A stretch of 64,000 nucleotides of DNA from Choristoneura fumiferana. Lineage: Eukaryota; Arthropoda; Insecta; Lepidoptera; Tortricidae. Shown in pieces: positions 10,523-20,963 of this stretch. How positions within the stretch are numbered: position 1 is the stretch's first letter; the number at the start of each line of letters is the position of its first letter. The notes under the pieces were generated by a model that ran no database searches, had not been told where the DNA came from, and was given only the letters and a program-made list of their open reading frames with translations. The translations under genes and the position numbers were made by a program. The DNA lies in assembly GCF_025370935.1 (NCBI RefSeq), contig NC_133490.1, positions 5,807,167 through 5,871,166 of the forward strand. Reading direction: 5' to 3'.

Positions 10523-10740
10523 TATTTAGACATTTTGCTTAAGATGGTATAATATAAATATTTAGATACCACTTTTTGCAGTATGGCTCTACTAATACTA
10601 TGTGAGGATAATAGTCAAGTAGATAGGTAATATGCGTTTAAATTTGAAGATTGAGATTGAAATGTAATGTTTAAAACTTTCGCAATTCATACTCATAAGC
10701 ATTATCACTCAGGATATAATTTCAACTGTCTATACTGTCC

Positions 10741-10803
10741 AATATAATGGAGGAGGCCTATGTCCATCAGTGGACGTCCTGTGGCTGAGATGATGATGAT
10801 GAT
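10741..10803 (+). mobile_element. RTE-like LINE 3' tail (D1; D2 copy at 52,832-52,897)
   Basis: GGAGGCCTATGTCCATCAGT, GGACGTCCTGTGGCTGAGAT and a (GAT)n run. This is the last 60 bases of an RTE-like LINE, with the coding part lost to about the final ten codons. Confidence 0.55.
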
Positions 10804-11574
10804 ACTGCTAAAGTTCCCTCGGCGTTTCGCCTATAATATTGTACCCATTTCATGTTAGTTATTACACACTATTGTTAGTACACAGACAATCCAGTTGTCC
10901 AAGAATGAGCAAAATTTGAGTTTGACACGCACATCGTACATAAAATGGGTATGACAACTAGTCTATTTTTTTATTCCAGTAAAGGGTTTGGCTTGTCATT
11001 GACGCTTCCAGATGCTTTGATACTGCAAGCCAGCTCTGGGTAATTTATATGTTCGGACACTTCACAAAAGAGCTGGTTTGCTGGCTACGTTTTACAGTTT
11101 TACGGTGGCTGAATAAAATTGAGAATGGTTTTGAATTTGGAACGGTTTTTTTCGTTTTTGTGGCCAGTGGGTTTTGTCAAATTTATTTATGTTAATAAAC
11201 CCTGGTAGTGTAGGGTAGGGGCCGGTTCTCTAATTTTTCATTTCATATTGATAATGAATCCCAAGTGTTGAAATATGATTGAAAGATTTTTTGTGACTGT
11301 AAGTACAAGGAGGTACTTCAAGATTGTTTTAAAACTAACCTAACCTATATGGTTCTACAGGATAGTCCTGAAATATATCCTGAATAGTTCAGTTTAGAAA
11401 AGAAATTGTTTGTCCATATGAAACAGTTGAGAAATTAATCATTGGCGGAAAATATTCATTAGGCTTCGGGTTCCCAGGCAAAGGTTCGTGAATTCACGTC
11501 CGAGCATGCTCCTCAGAATTTTCACGATCTTTTCGGCAAAAGCGTGGCGTAGTTGAGGCGGCATGAGCACCTTT

Positions 11575-11928
11575 AAGGTGGGTACTGACCAACGTTACGA
11601 GGTGTAATGTAACATGTTGCACAGCGAGCATTAGTGCAGTCAGTACTTAGTGTTACGGGGAAACCAGCGAGCAACGAGCCGCTCGTTGCTCGCTTTGAGT
11701 GCTCCACCCGGCTGTCGGTTTTTTGGCGAATCCTTTGACTGTTACGCGGTTCAGTCAGTACACTGAAACAAGTCAGCGATCTTTACTGAGAGTGGCTGGC
11801 GAATATGGAGCACAAGTTTTGACGAGCAACATTACGCAGATTTTGAGAACACAGCGAACATGCTCAATGCGTCACATGCTCGATGCGAATGTACATTTCA
11901 CCTCGTAACGTTGGTCAGTACCCAGCTT
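11575..11928. mobile_element. 354-bp MITE with 30-bp TIRs (D1)
   Basis: Left terminus AAGGTGGGTACTGACCAACG then TTACGAGGTG; right terminus CACCTCGTAACGTTGGTCAG then TACCCAGCTT, an imperfect 30-bp inverted repeat. The interior has a second inverted pair, ACGAGCCGCTCGTTGCTCG. Open frames of 60-100 codons across it, in both copies, are MITE by-products. Confidence 0.75.
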
Positions 11929-12377
11929 TAGATTTCGACAAAAGTTCACAATAAATTATACCTGGTAAATATTGGAACCATTCCCAACTATCTAATATTT
12001 ACTGTTAGAACTTGACATAGTTTCATCGAGCCCGAAGCGGCGATATGTTTATGTATTTATACGTACCCTTTCGAAGTAAAACCTTACGATAAACAATCTT
12101 TCTTTTATTTACCAATGTCAAAGAGAAATCAAACGGACAGGTGCCCGCGTCTTCAAAGAAATACTTTGAATTCATCATACATTTAATATCAGCAAATGGT
12201 AGCGTACGTATTATATAATAATCGTTATACGATACTGTACCACACGTCGTTGTACCTACATATTTATAGGCAAAATATATGTGATTTTTCCACTGACGTC
12301 GATAAGCCCAGGGCTAATAAAAACGCAGGTCTATATTTTGTGATATGGTCTGCTAAAAATTTTTCATTTTAGTTTAA

Positions 12378-12518
12378 GGGGCTGTTTCACCATCCATTGA
12401 TTAGTGTTAACTGACGGTTAAATGTGATGCCGTCTCTATTTGTTTTGTTAGAATAGACGAAGACGGCATCACATTTAACTGTCGGTTAACGCTAATCAAT
12501 GGATGGTGAAACATCCCC
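12378..12518. mobile_element. Palindromic Tourist-like MITE, copy b (D1)
   Basis: 141 bp, GGGGCTGTTTCACC to GGTGAAACATCCCC, with TAA on each side. Same family as 4,049-4,189. One terminal change (CAGCCCC to CATCCCC) distinguishes it from the D2 copy. Confidence 0.85.
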
Positions 12519-13357
12519 TAAATGTCGACTTGTGATAAAATAGGTACATTATTTTGGGTTTCATGATATTAAAAATTAGAAATGCTGTACTGCTACTAGT
12601 TATAGGTTACTTACTAAAATCATTGCAACAAACCTCAATTTCTTTTCAAAAAGTCAAAACAAAGTCGACCATTCATTATCAAAAGTTTGCCACAAATTAT
12701 CCAATTTCGGTTTTTGTCCATTCACTTCGCATTGATAAGTCGCGCAGCTCGCCGGCTAATTGAGATGAATCTTCCAAGTCAAACTGTATTGTTTTCCAGC
12801 TGAAAGAACTCCTAAAAAGACCTTTTTAGCGGGGCACTGGCAAATTTTCGTTGTTGCGGGTTCATTACATATTTAATAAAAACTGAATTAGTGATCTCTT
12901 TTAGTATTTATCGTTGTTAAAACAGTCGTCATTTTATACTCGATTAAAATTATAACTATTACAGCAACCGGGACTTATTACGCTTAACAAAACGAGTAAT
13001 GTTCTAGCCACATTGCAGTGGCCGTAGTGGATATCAAATAATAATTATGTTCTAGGTTCTAGAAAAGTCTCAAGCCGATAACCCATCTAAAGAGCGTTTA
13101 TTTCTTGCCACACCCTGGCTTTTGGAAATCCGGATTACGGTACCCTAAAACCTTACAGCGGCCATTTTAAGGGCATTAGTGGGACAAAATGGCGGTGAGA
13201 GGGTCAGTCCCCTGTCACCGGCTCATTGTGTGATCGCGGAAAGTAATTGTTTTATAAATGTCTGACAGTTTTTCGACATCAATAGGGAAGCTTTGAATGA
13301 TCTAAGTATGGGGACTTTTAAATCCATGTCATTGACCTGGATTTACGTAGGATATTA

Positions 13358-13460
13358 TACTGTTTCCCAATCCGTACTGGGCCCGATTGGGAAATAGGAC
13401 CGGACCCAAGCCTTCTCATTCTGATAGGAGGCCTGTGCCCTGCAGTGGGACGTATTTAGT
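13358..13460 (+). mobile_element. SINE family A fragment (D1; D2 copy at 55,843-55,945)
   Basis: TTTCCCAATCCGTACTGGGC, CCCAAGCCTTCTCATTCTGA and AGGAGGCCTGTGCCCTGCAG, then GTGGGACGTATTTAG. The family body, without head. Confidence 0.65.
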
Positions 13461-13475
13461 ATGATGTTTTTGCCG

Positions 13476-13738
13476 GTGGTAGGACCTTGTGCAAGGTCCG
13501 CCCGGATTGCTACCACCATGTTGCTCGCTAATCCTGCCGTGAAGCAGTGCTTGCACTGTTGTGTTTCGGCGTGGAGAGTAAGACAGCCGGTGAAATTACT
13601 GGCACTTGAGGTATCCCATCTTAGGCCTCTAGGTTGGCAACGCATCTGCAATACCCCTGATGTTGCAGATGTTTATGGGCGGTGGTGATCTCTTACCATC
13701 AGGAGACCCATGCTTTGCCATCCAGTCGAATAAAAAAA
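13476..13738 (+). mobile_element. Non-LTR element 3' segment H (D1; D2 copy at 55,960-56,232)
   Basis: Contains GTGTTTCGGCGTGGAGAGTA, CTTGAGGTATCCCATCTTAG, GGGCGGTGGTGATCTCTTAC, CATCAGGAGACCCATGC and CCATCCAGTCGAATAAAAAA (poly-A). This block is, from memory, the 3' end of a common lepidopteran non-LTR family. Further copies are at 14,030-14,258 and 29,650-29,808. No RT coding is present. Confidence 0.55.
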
Positions 13739-13813
13739 AGATGATAACTATATTGCTTTAATATCTAAGTAGAATAGTAGCTGTCTACTTGATTGTAACT
13801 CACAATACTCACA

Positions 13814-14383
13814 TACCGGGTGTGGCCTGTAACACGAGCAAATAACGTACTCGTCAAACTAAACAACATCTAGCTCAGCGACTTTAAAAATAATTCGTTT
13901 TTTTTTTATAACACTTTAAAGTTTATTCGAAGAAGCAATGTAAAGCATGTTGTTTGATATTTGTAGCGTGGCAGGCGCCGCCAGTTGTGTTCTAGGATGG
14001 CGTACATTGATAAGACAACAGTATTCACTAGACTGTTGTAGACTGTTGTGTTTCGGCGTGGAGAGTAAGACAGCCGGTGAAATAACTGGCACTTGAGGTA
14101 TCCCATCTTAGGCCTCTAGGTTGGCAACGCATCTGCAATACCCCTGGTGTTGCAGATGTTTATGGGCGGTGGTGATCTCTTACCATCAGGAGACCTACAT
14201 GCTCGTTTGCCATCCAGTCAAATAAAAAAATAAAAATAAAAATAAAATAAAATTCAATTTGTATGAAAAAGGGAAAATCTAAAGACTCCATTATTTTTAA
14301 TAGTCGCTAAACTAATGTTGTTCAGTTTGACGACTACGATCTATGTTTTAATTATTTGCTCGTATTACAGGCCACACCCGGTA
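13814..14383. mobile_element. TIR element family C, copy 2 (D1)
   Basis: Left TACCGGGTGTGGCCTGTAAC and ACGAGCAAATAA; right TTATTTGCTCGTATTACAGG and CCACACCCGGTA. The inverted ends are almost perfect. D1 has a nested retroposed segment (14,030-14,258) that D2 lacks. Confidence 0.75.
14030..14258 (+). mobile_element. Retroposed segment H private to D1, nested in family C
   Basis: D2 (56,515-56,540) runs GACAACAGTATTCAATTTG without a break. D1 interrupts it with segment H, from GACTGTTGTGTTTCGGCGTG to CCATCCAGTCAAATAAAAAA, plus an A-rich/AAAAT tail. The poly-A end and the empty site show retroposition. Confidence 0.7.
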
Positions 14384-14536
14384 TATTAAAATTGTATCGT
14401 CCATGATTTCAAAATTTAATTGAATACAACATTACAATAATTGGATTGTTTCCTGGGAAAAACATATTCTATTTAATCGGTCGGTTACATTATAACACAA
14501 TATTGGAAATGTAGTTTTCCTTTTGTGAATAAAAAA

Positions 14537-14955
14537 AATACGTTATACGTAGCTTGAGGTCCCGGATTCAATCCCCTGTCGGGGCAGATATTTATAACAT
14601 GGAAAATTTTGTGTTTAACATGTAATTAAGAATTATCTATATTAAAGACTTTTCCACGCACGACAAAAATATGGAGCCGGCTTCCTGGGACAGTGTTTCC
14701 GGAACGGTACACAACGGTACACGATCCTATCAGTCTCTCAAAGGACCGGAAACGCACCTGTGGTACCCCTCGTGTTGGTAGGTGTCCATGGGCGGCGGTG
14801 ATTGCTTCCCATCAGATCCGCATGCTCGTTTTCCCCCTCTTATATAAAAAGTATGTTGCCGTTGCCTGTATCAATAGTACAAGCTTTGCTTAGTTTGGAC
14901 TAGGTCAATATTGGTGTCAACTGTCCCGTAACATTTATTTGCTTATTATTTTATC
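14537..14955 (+). mobile_element. SINE B split by a non-LTR 3' segment (D1; D2 at 56,828-57,250)
   Basis: The B-box end of SINE B (TAGCTTGAGGTCCCGGATTC, GTCGGGGCAGATATTTATAA) lies at 14,551-14,601. The SINE B 3' block (AGTACAAGCTTTGCTTAGTT, GGACTAGGTCAATATTGG) resumes at about 14,876. Between them is a segment with GGGCGGCGGTGATTGCTTCC and CATCAGATCCGCATGCTCG ending in AAAAA. D2 retains a few more head bases. A nested pair older than the duplication. Confidence 0.6.
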
Positions 14956-15227
14956 GGACTCCATTGTTAACATACATCACGTACATGAAACATCAAACCA
15001 AGGTTTACCTACAGATTTCAGTGTTGCCTTCGAATAATTTTATCATGCGACCTTCTTCCAAATCTCATTTCTCGTTATTTTCCTATACTAATGTGACAGG
15101 TTACGCTTCGTAATTCCACTTGTCACTTTTGGGTATTCCATTTATTACTTTTTTCTTTATTATATATCCCTTTTCCTCAAATATTTTATTGTGTACTGAT
15201 ACGGCATCAGTTACTTACCTATTTTTA

Positions 15228-15790
15228 GGGTTCCGTACCTCAAAAGGAAAAAACGGAACCCTTATTGGATCACTTTTTGTCCGTCTGTCTGTCAAGACCC
15301 TTTTTCTTGGGAAGCGTGGAGGTATCAAGCTGAAATTTATTAAAATACTGAGGTCTACTGTCCCTTGGAGCTGTGAAAAAATCAAATTTCTAAGCCAACG
15401 CAATCAAAAGATGCAGCCGTTTATGCTGTAAACTTCCGCAAATTTTCGAAACGCGCAAGGGAATCAAAACCTACAGGGTACTTCCCGTGAACTCAGAATC
15501 TTGAAATTTGGTATGAAGGAGCTATTATAACACAACCAACTAGAAAAGTCTGAAAATCTTGATTTTTTATGTCTGTCTGTAAATATCACTGACCAATATA
15601 ATCTAACCCCACACTGCGTTTTGTGCATTTTGCTTAAGAGTAGGGCTCTGCATACACTGGATGTATTAAATCACTCGTAAAAAGCGAGAAATATCTTCAA
15701 GACACGATTCCCGTTTACTTACATACCTATAAATGTGCACGGAACCCTCGGTGCGCGAGTCCGACTCGCACTTGCCCGGTTTTTTATTTC
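15228..15790 (+). repeat. Interspersed repeat E (D1; D2 at 57,528-58,095)
   Basis: Opens AGGGTTCCGTACCTCAAAAG, carries TTTTTGTCCGTCTGTCTGTC and TGAAATTTATTAAAATACTG, and closes CGGAACCCTCGGTGCGCGAG then TCCGACTCGCACTTGCCCGG. Other forms are at 16,200-16,850, 23,225-23,835 and 25,215-25,515. The 103-codon frame at 15,120-15,431, kept in both copies, crosses the repeat border and has no domain signature, so I do not call it a gene. Confidence 0.6.
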
Positions 15791-16199
15791 CTGTAGCTTC
15801 ACACGGTCTTATCCGGTCCTACGGGACCCTATTACTCAGACTCCCCTTTCTATCCGTCCTTCACAGAGCTGTATCTTTTGAACCGTAAATAGTAGTTGAC
15901 ATTTTCACTGAATTGATATTTATGACTATGGTTGCTATAACGATTAAGTATAGTATTTACCTAACAATGTGCCGGAATAACGAGCTGCTCTAAAATTAAG
16001 GTTGTTCCGCGTACAAAACCCGATTTTAATTTATAAAATGAAATAAAGTTAGAGAAGGTTCATGCGAGCAACACGTGGTACGGAACACTAAGTATGTGGG
16101 AATCCGACTCGCACTTGGTTGTTTTTTATTAAAACAGAAAAAAAAAGATACTAAAAAAAGAGTAATTTTATACCTAGTTTCTCTACTGGTCAACTTAAA

Positions 16200-16850
16200 A
16201 AAGCGTGTCGGACACGCCCAAAATAGGGTTCCGTGGCCATTACAAAAAAATTAAGTGATATTTTTCTAAGAATTTCGTATAATCTTCCATAGTTTAGGTA
16301 TATTTTATACCTTAGGCTGCTATTTACTCTTAAACTACTAATAATTCTCAAGCAAACTTAACCGTTATAGTTTTCCTTCAAAAGTTTGATATACTTACTA
16401 CCATCCTGAATTTTTTTTAATTTTTCTACCCACCGGTTTAGATTTTAGAGGGGGGGGGACGCTCGATTTTATATAAAAAAATGCACTTTAAAGTTGAATA
16501 TTTCGCAAACAAATCGCTGAATCTAAAAACCGTTTTAGCAACCCCCTAATGGTTTTAAAAGGCCTATCCAACGATGTCCCACACTATAGGGTTGGATGAG
16601 AAAAAAATATCACCCCCACTTTACGTCAATGGGAGGTACTTACCCTAAAAATATATTTTTTTGTTTTTTATTGTACCATTTTGTCGGCTTAGTTTACATA
16701 TATATCCGTGCAAAATTACAGCTTTCTAGCATTGATAGTGCTCAGGGGAGCAAAGCCTCGGACGGACGGACAGACAGACAGACAGACATGGCGAAACTAT
16801 AAGGGTTCCGTTTTTGCCATTTTGGCTCCGGAACCCGAAAAAACGGTAAA
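16200..16850. repeat. Interspersed repeat E, variant 2 (D1; D2 at 58,520-59,125)
   Basis: GCGTGTCGGACACGCCCAAA, AATAGGGTTCCGTGGCCATT, a G-run (AGAGGGGGGGGACGCTCGAT), then (GACA)n near 16,775-16,790 and AAACTATAAGGGTTCCGTTT. D2 has lost about 70 bp of the middle. Non-coding. Confidence 0.6.
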
Positions 16851-17249
16851 AAAATACACGTGTTTTATAATAATAGTAAACACAGATAGATCACTAATTC
16901 AGTCACTTAAGGAATGAGAAGGGGTCAATCTCGGAATGAGAGATAATAAGCTGGAAACTTGTATTCAGCTTCATTTTGGTATCCTAAATGTCCGCGTCGT
17001 AAGTTTTTAAAGGTCTAATGCCAAAAAAGTCAGTTTTTTGCGATTATCTCGGTTTCTATAGCTCCAGCGATGTTAACATTACAAAATTGTAGAACATACA
17101 ATTTGGAACAAATACTGTGTTAAAAAATGATCGTACGTCCAACCGTTTTTGAGAAAGAGGGCAGAAGAGCCCGCAGAGCTCAGCCATACAGACTGATGCA
17201 AGGTCAAACGTGAATCTCAGTGTATAAAATCTTGTATAAAGTTTTAAGT

Positions 17250-17472
17250 AATATTAAATGATATTGTAACGGATAACTCACGTCTTAAACCGAGTTTAGC
17301 TCGACATGTTTCGGGCGTGTGCGTGTTGCGGCAGCCGCCGAGTCGCGTGCTCCTGAGAAGAAGGGCTACGAAATAGCCCGAAACATGTCGAGCTAAACTC
17401 GGTTTAAGACGTGAGTTATCCGTTACAATATCATTTAATATGAGTGAGTCTCACGGTAGTTTCATGTTCAAA
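17250..17472. mobile_element. Hairpin retroposon family F, private to D1
   Basis: Perfect 66-bp inverted arms at 17,251-17,316 and 17,376-17,441 (core AACTCACGTCTTAAACCGAG), with a 59-base loop containing GCGTGTTGCGGCAGCCGCCG. A 12-bp duplication, AAAGTTTTAAGT, lies at 17,238-17,249 and 17,473-17,484; D2 has it once (about 59,563-59,574). A tail-like segment, GAGTGAGTCTCACGGTAGTT, follows the right arm. Long target duplications suggest retroposition, while perfect arms suggest very recent origin. Relatives are at 28,055-28,185 (partial) and 42,815-43,035. Confidence 0.75.
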
Positions 17473-17865
17473 AAAGTTTTAAGTCATTGAAATAGCGCTT
17501 AAAATTCAACTCCCGAAGGAAAAACAGAAAACTAAAATGCTCCAGGCTTCTTATGCAAACTAAAACATTTAATACGGTACGAAGGTGCTTTTGTTACAAG
17601 TGACCTTTGCGAACTTTGGGTCTACCTCCAGGCAAACCCAAGGGCGGCTAAAGGTCGACTAACTACAGGCTTTGGAACAATGTTTAAGAAAATCTTATAC
17701 AGAGTAACTTCTAAGTCATAGACAGATACGAGTATAATTCGTTATGTCGTTCTTCAAGGCAAATACTGTGAATTTACTTGTTAAAAATGCTATTACTGTT
17801 ATTTGCCTATGCTATTTGACTAGAAACTCAACGAGGCGTGCATATTTTTTTCAAAGATAAAATCC

Positions 17866-17950
17866 ATTGGATAAGATCCAACTCGGGACCTCAAGCTTTG
17901 TACGAGTAGTCAAGTTCTTTAACCGTTCGGCTATCCCGTCAATTCGCTGT
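17866..17950 (-). mobile_element. Old tRNA-derived SINE head (D1; D2 at 59,953-60,036)
   Basis: The minus strand reads GGGATAGCCGAACGGTTAAA then AAAGCTTGAGGTCCCGAGTT, an A-box/B-box arrangement like SINE B but diverged. The identical 71-codon plus-strand frame in D1 and D2 crosses this head and has no protein signature. Confidence 0.4.
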
Positions 17951-18223
17951 CAAGAAGCAAATAAGGAAAGCCTCACAAAACGTAACGTTTATACTGACGA
18001 CTCCGCAATCTCATCCAATTGTAAAACGAGGTTACCAGCAAAAACGCCCGGTCACGCTGCTACGTTGCCCATTGTCGTTTGATCCCAGAATAAAAGGCCG
18101 AATTACTCCCGTTTTCGGAAACAATTAGACATTAAAAGAATAATGGGCAGTTACCGCAGTGTACATATTTAGCGACCACGAACTGGAAGACGAAAGTTCT
18201 CGAATCGAGACCGCGGATCGACA

Positions 18224-18545
18224 AGCGCTGAAGGCCAAAGCGTTGAAGTCGAAAATCAAAGTTCATATCGTACCGTCCCTCTCACACAACACAAACATCT
18301 CGCCTGTATTCCCAAATACGTTACCGCTTCGGAGCCACTTGTAGCAATTTCAGGTTTTAAGTTTGACATAAACGGTACAAGAAACGGTACGGTAACGGTA
18401 CGGTAGTTTGTCAATTGTGTTTTGTTTCTTTTCTTTTGTACAATAAAGAGTTTACATACATACATACAATAGTGACAGACCCTCCCTCTCACGGGGAGAC
18501 GGAACGACACGATTTTCGAATTTCGTAGTAGCCCCGCAGGGTAGG
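18224..18545. mobile_element. Interrupted inverted-repeat MITE family J (D1; D2 at 60,318-60,620)
   Basis: In D2 the left end reads GATGGCCTACTCCGAAATTC then GAAAATCAAAGTTCATATCG; in both copies the right end carries CGATTTTCGAATTTCGTAG, its inverted partner. Between the ends is an inserted block (AACATCTCGCCTGTATTCCC, GGAGCCACTTGTAGCAATTT) that recurs at 24,313-24,425. A complete copy of the MITE is at 21,460-21,592. Confidence 0.5.
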
Positions 18546-18689
18546 ACTTCCACCAAAGAGATGGACGGACCTGAGGCCTTATTATCTAACACATTGGGAA
18601 TCACAATCTTTTCACCACTTCTTTCTGTCACACGGTATAAGTATTAGAAAGAGACGGTGAGTACGATCGATAGAACGTTAGAAAATACG

Positions 18690-18815
18690 GCCTCTAAAGC
18701 CGCGGGTTTAGGTGGATGCATGCCGCTTTCAACCCAAGCAACTGGATCTGTATGGGGGAGGCCTATGCCCAACAGTGGACGTCTTACGGTTGATATGATG
18801 ATGATGATAATGAAC
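18690..18815 (+). mobile_element. RTE-like LINE 3' end (D1; D2 at 60,785-60,905)
   Basis: The plus-strand frame reads RWMHAAFNPSNWICMGEAYA then QQWTSYG and stop, followed by a (GAT)n tail at 18,795-18,809. Terminal part of an RTE-like ORF2. Confidence 0.6.
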
Positions 18816-18869
18816 TGGAAGACGCTGCGTTGACCGGCTTCCCACAAGCTGGACTGTACAAGTTGTCGT

Positions 18870-19040
18870 TCATTTCGTCGTGGAAGTCTTCCGGCTGATG
18901 ATGATGATCATATATTTAACGAAAATACAAACTGAAACATGGATGCACAGAAAAAAAGACCAGCGCTAGGAATCGAACCCAGGTCCTCAGCATTCCGTGC
19001 TGCGTGCTATAACCCCTACACCACCACTGGACAGGAGTCT
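18870..19040 (-). mobile_element. tRNA-derived SINE family D (D1; D2 at 61,005-61,160)
   Basis: The minus strand reads CCAGTGGTGGTGTAGGGGTT (A-box region), ATAGCACGCAGCACGGAATG, then GACCTGGGTTCGATTCCTAG (B box) and CGCTGGTCTTTTTTTCTGTG, ending in a GAT-type tail at 18,896-18,910. It resembles a tRNA over the promoter boxes but lacks matching acceptor arms and continues into a SINE body. Confidence 0.65.
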
Positions 19041-19244
19041 AGACACAAATTCCCCCATGCACCACACGTTTCAGCCTGCTTTTTCCTTTACCAGCCACTT
19101 AAGCAGCGACACTAGCGACATCTATGTTTTTAGCTCTCATCGAGAGACGTCAACATTCCTTCGGAACTAACCGCTCACCCGGACAAGAGATGTCGCTATT
19201 AAGCAATGAAATTATGATTGGTTTTTTGGAGTATTAGTGAAAAA

Positions 19245-19440
19245 ACTGTGTGTCTGTGTGTGTGTGTCTGTCTGTCTGTGGCACCGTAGCTCTTAAATGG
19301 CTGGACCGATTGAACGCGGGTTTTTCAAATTGAAAGCAGGTTTTCTAGCAATGGTTCATAGACATGTTTTATCAAAATCGGTTCAGCCATTTTTGAGATA
19401 TAGAACTTTCAAGTGACAAAGTCGGGGGTTTTCCTGCTAT
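19245..19440 (+). repeat. Interspersed repeat G (D1; D2 at 61,318-61,515)
   Basis: TGTGTCTGTCTGTCTGTGGC, CACCGTAGCTCTTAAATGGC, AGACATGTTTTATCAAAATC, GGTTCAGCCATTTTTGAGAT and GACAAAGTCGGGGGTTTT, in the family order. Non-coding. Confidence 0.55.
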
Positions 19441-19504
19441 TTGTTGGTTGTGTTATATATTTTGCTGATGATAGAAGCTCGTGCAAAATTAATTCGGATC
19501 ACTA

Positions 19505-19740
19505 CCATCATCTTGAAGCTTGGGGTCCCGGGTTCGATTCCCGTGTCGGGGCAGATATTTGTATGAAAAATACGAATGTTTGTTCTCGGGTCTTGGGTGT
19601 TTACTATGTATTTAAGTATGTATCTATCTATATAGTTATATTTATCCGTTGCTTAGTACCCATAACACAAGCTTTGCTAAGCTTACTTTGGGACTAAGTC
19701 AATTGGTGTGGATTGTCCTGTGATATTTATTTATTTATTA
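19505..19740 (+). mobile_element. SINE family B, 5'-truncated (D1; D2 at 61,590-61,830)
   Basis: Starts at the B-box part of the head (CTTGAAGCTTGGGGTCCCGG, GTTCGATTCCCGTGTCGGGG) and continues through the family B body to an (ATTT)n tail. The A box is missing, so it is not expected to be transcribed on its own. Confidence 0.7.
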
Positions 19741-20109
19741 TTTATTATTATTAGGGCCTTTTGACGTGGCATCGACTCTAGTTTCTCCAGAAAAGCTTAA
19801 CATCCAGATAATAAGAGCAAAAAACAGATCGGCACGACTCTATCTTCTAAATCTATCACCGATGTATTGTATGTGATTATCTTCTTAGCCATTTTGAACT
19901 TTGTGAAAAATGGGCCCCCGCGTGGGAACTACTCTCATTCTGTATAGGCATATATACTGAGGTCTCTGACCATGGAGCTTTAAATCCAAGGTTCGATAGT
20001 ACTCACATGACTGAGCCACTTTTGTTCTGCGATTTTTCAAAAATATGATCACTGTTCATTTATTTTTTTTCATACAGATTAATGTAATTTTCAATGTATG
20101 CGTTAATAT

Positions 20110-20424
20110 CATCATTCATCATTCCAGCCTATATACGTCCCACTGCAGGGCACAGGCCTCCCCTCAGAATGAGAGGGCTTGGGCCATAGTTCCCACGCGG
20201 GCCCAGTGCGGATTGGGAACTTCACACACACCATTGAATTGCTTCGCAGGTTTGTGCAGGTTTCCTCACGATGTTTTCCTTCACCGCAAAGCTCGTGGTA
20301 AATTTCAAATGTAACTCCGCACATGAATTTCGAAAAACTCAGAGGTGCGAGCCGGGGTTTGAACCCACGACCCTCTGCTTGAGAGGCGATGGGTCAAACC
20401 ACTAGACCACCACGGCTTCAAGCG
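20110..20424 (-). mobile_element. Complete SINE family A with target duplication, private to D1
   Basis: On the minus strand it begins at the tRNA-like head GAAGCCGTGGTGGTCTAGTG (A box GGTCTAGTGG, B box GGGTTCAAACCCC). The body (GAGTTTTTCGAAATTCATG, CACGAGCTTTGCGGTGAAGG, CCCAATCCGCACTGGGCC, CCCAAGCCCTCTCATTCTGA) leads to a GAT-rich tail at 20,108-20,120. The 11-bp duplication TGCGTTAATAT lies at 20,099-20,109 and 20,425-20,435; D2 has one copy near 62,185. The 315-bp length and both ends define the family in this genome. A young insertion. Confidence 0.9.
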
Positions 20425-20963
20425 TGCGTTAATATGTATGCGCGTTATACCAAATTGAGAGCACATTGTTAAATGTTTAACTAAGAGATGTCAAATAAAT
20501 GTCAAAAAATATTCAAAGGCCCCCGTAACCATGAGACAGCGATAACACCGCCATTTCCGATACACTGATTTAACTATTAAACTTTGAGCGTCAACAAATT
20601 ATCTAAATTCAAGTTATTTGAAAATGATACAAAACAAAAGTAGCTTAGTTATGTGAGTAGAATCAAACTTTGAATTTAAAGCCCCATCCTCAAAGACACC
20701 CTTATACGTTTCACAACATATGTATACATGCCGACATATGATGAACAATATTCACCAAATGACGTACTAGTATTTTATCTATACCCATATAGTAAATCCT
20801 CAATTATGCGTTCAAAAACCATAGGTAATGACCAGCATTACGACATTGGATTCTATTATGAACACGGCTGTATCGTAATGGTCATTACGGTATACTTGGC
20901 TACGCCTCGTTTCATAAACCCACACTCGTGTTTTAAGGACCCCTATTACGATACAGTTGCATA

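Noticed and set aside
12554..12763. A frame starting MGFMILKIRNAVLLLVIGYL in both copies
   Set aside because: A hydrophobic start suggested a small membrane peptide, but a one-base indel changes the C-terminus completely between D1 and D2, so the frame is not under constraint.
15120..15431. A 103-codon frame kept in both copies
   Set aside because: It crosses the border of interspersed repeat E and reads through its GTCCGTCTGTCTGTC block, so it is a repeat by-product.
17867..18082. A 71-codon frame identical in D1 and D2
   Set aside because: It starts across a degraded tRNA-derived SINE head on the opposite strand. No protein signature.
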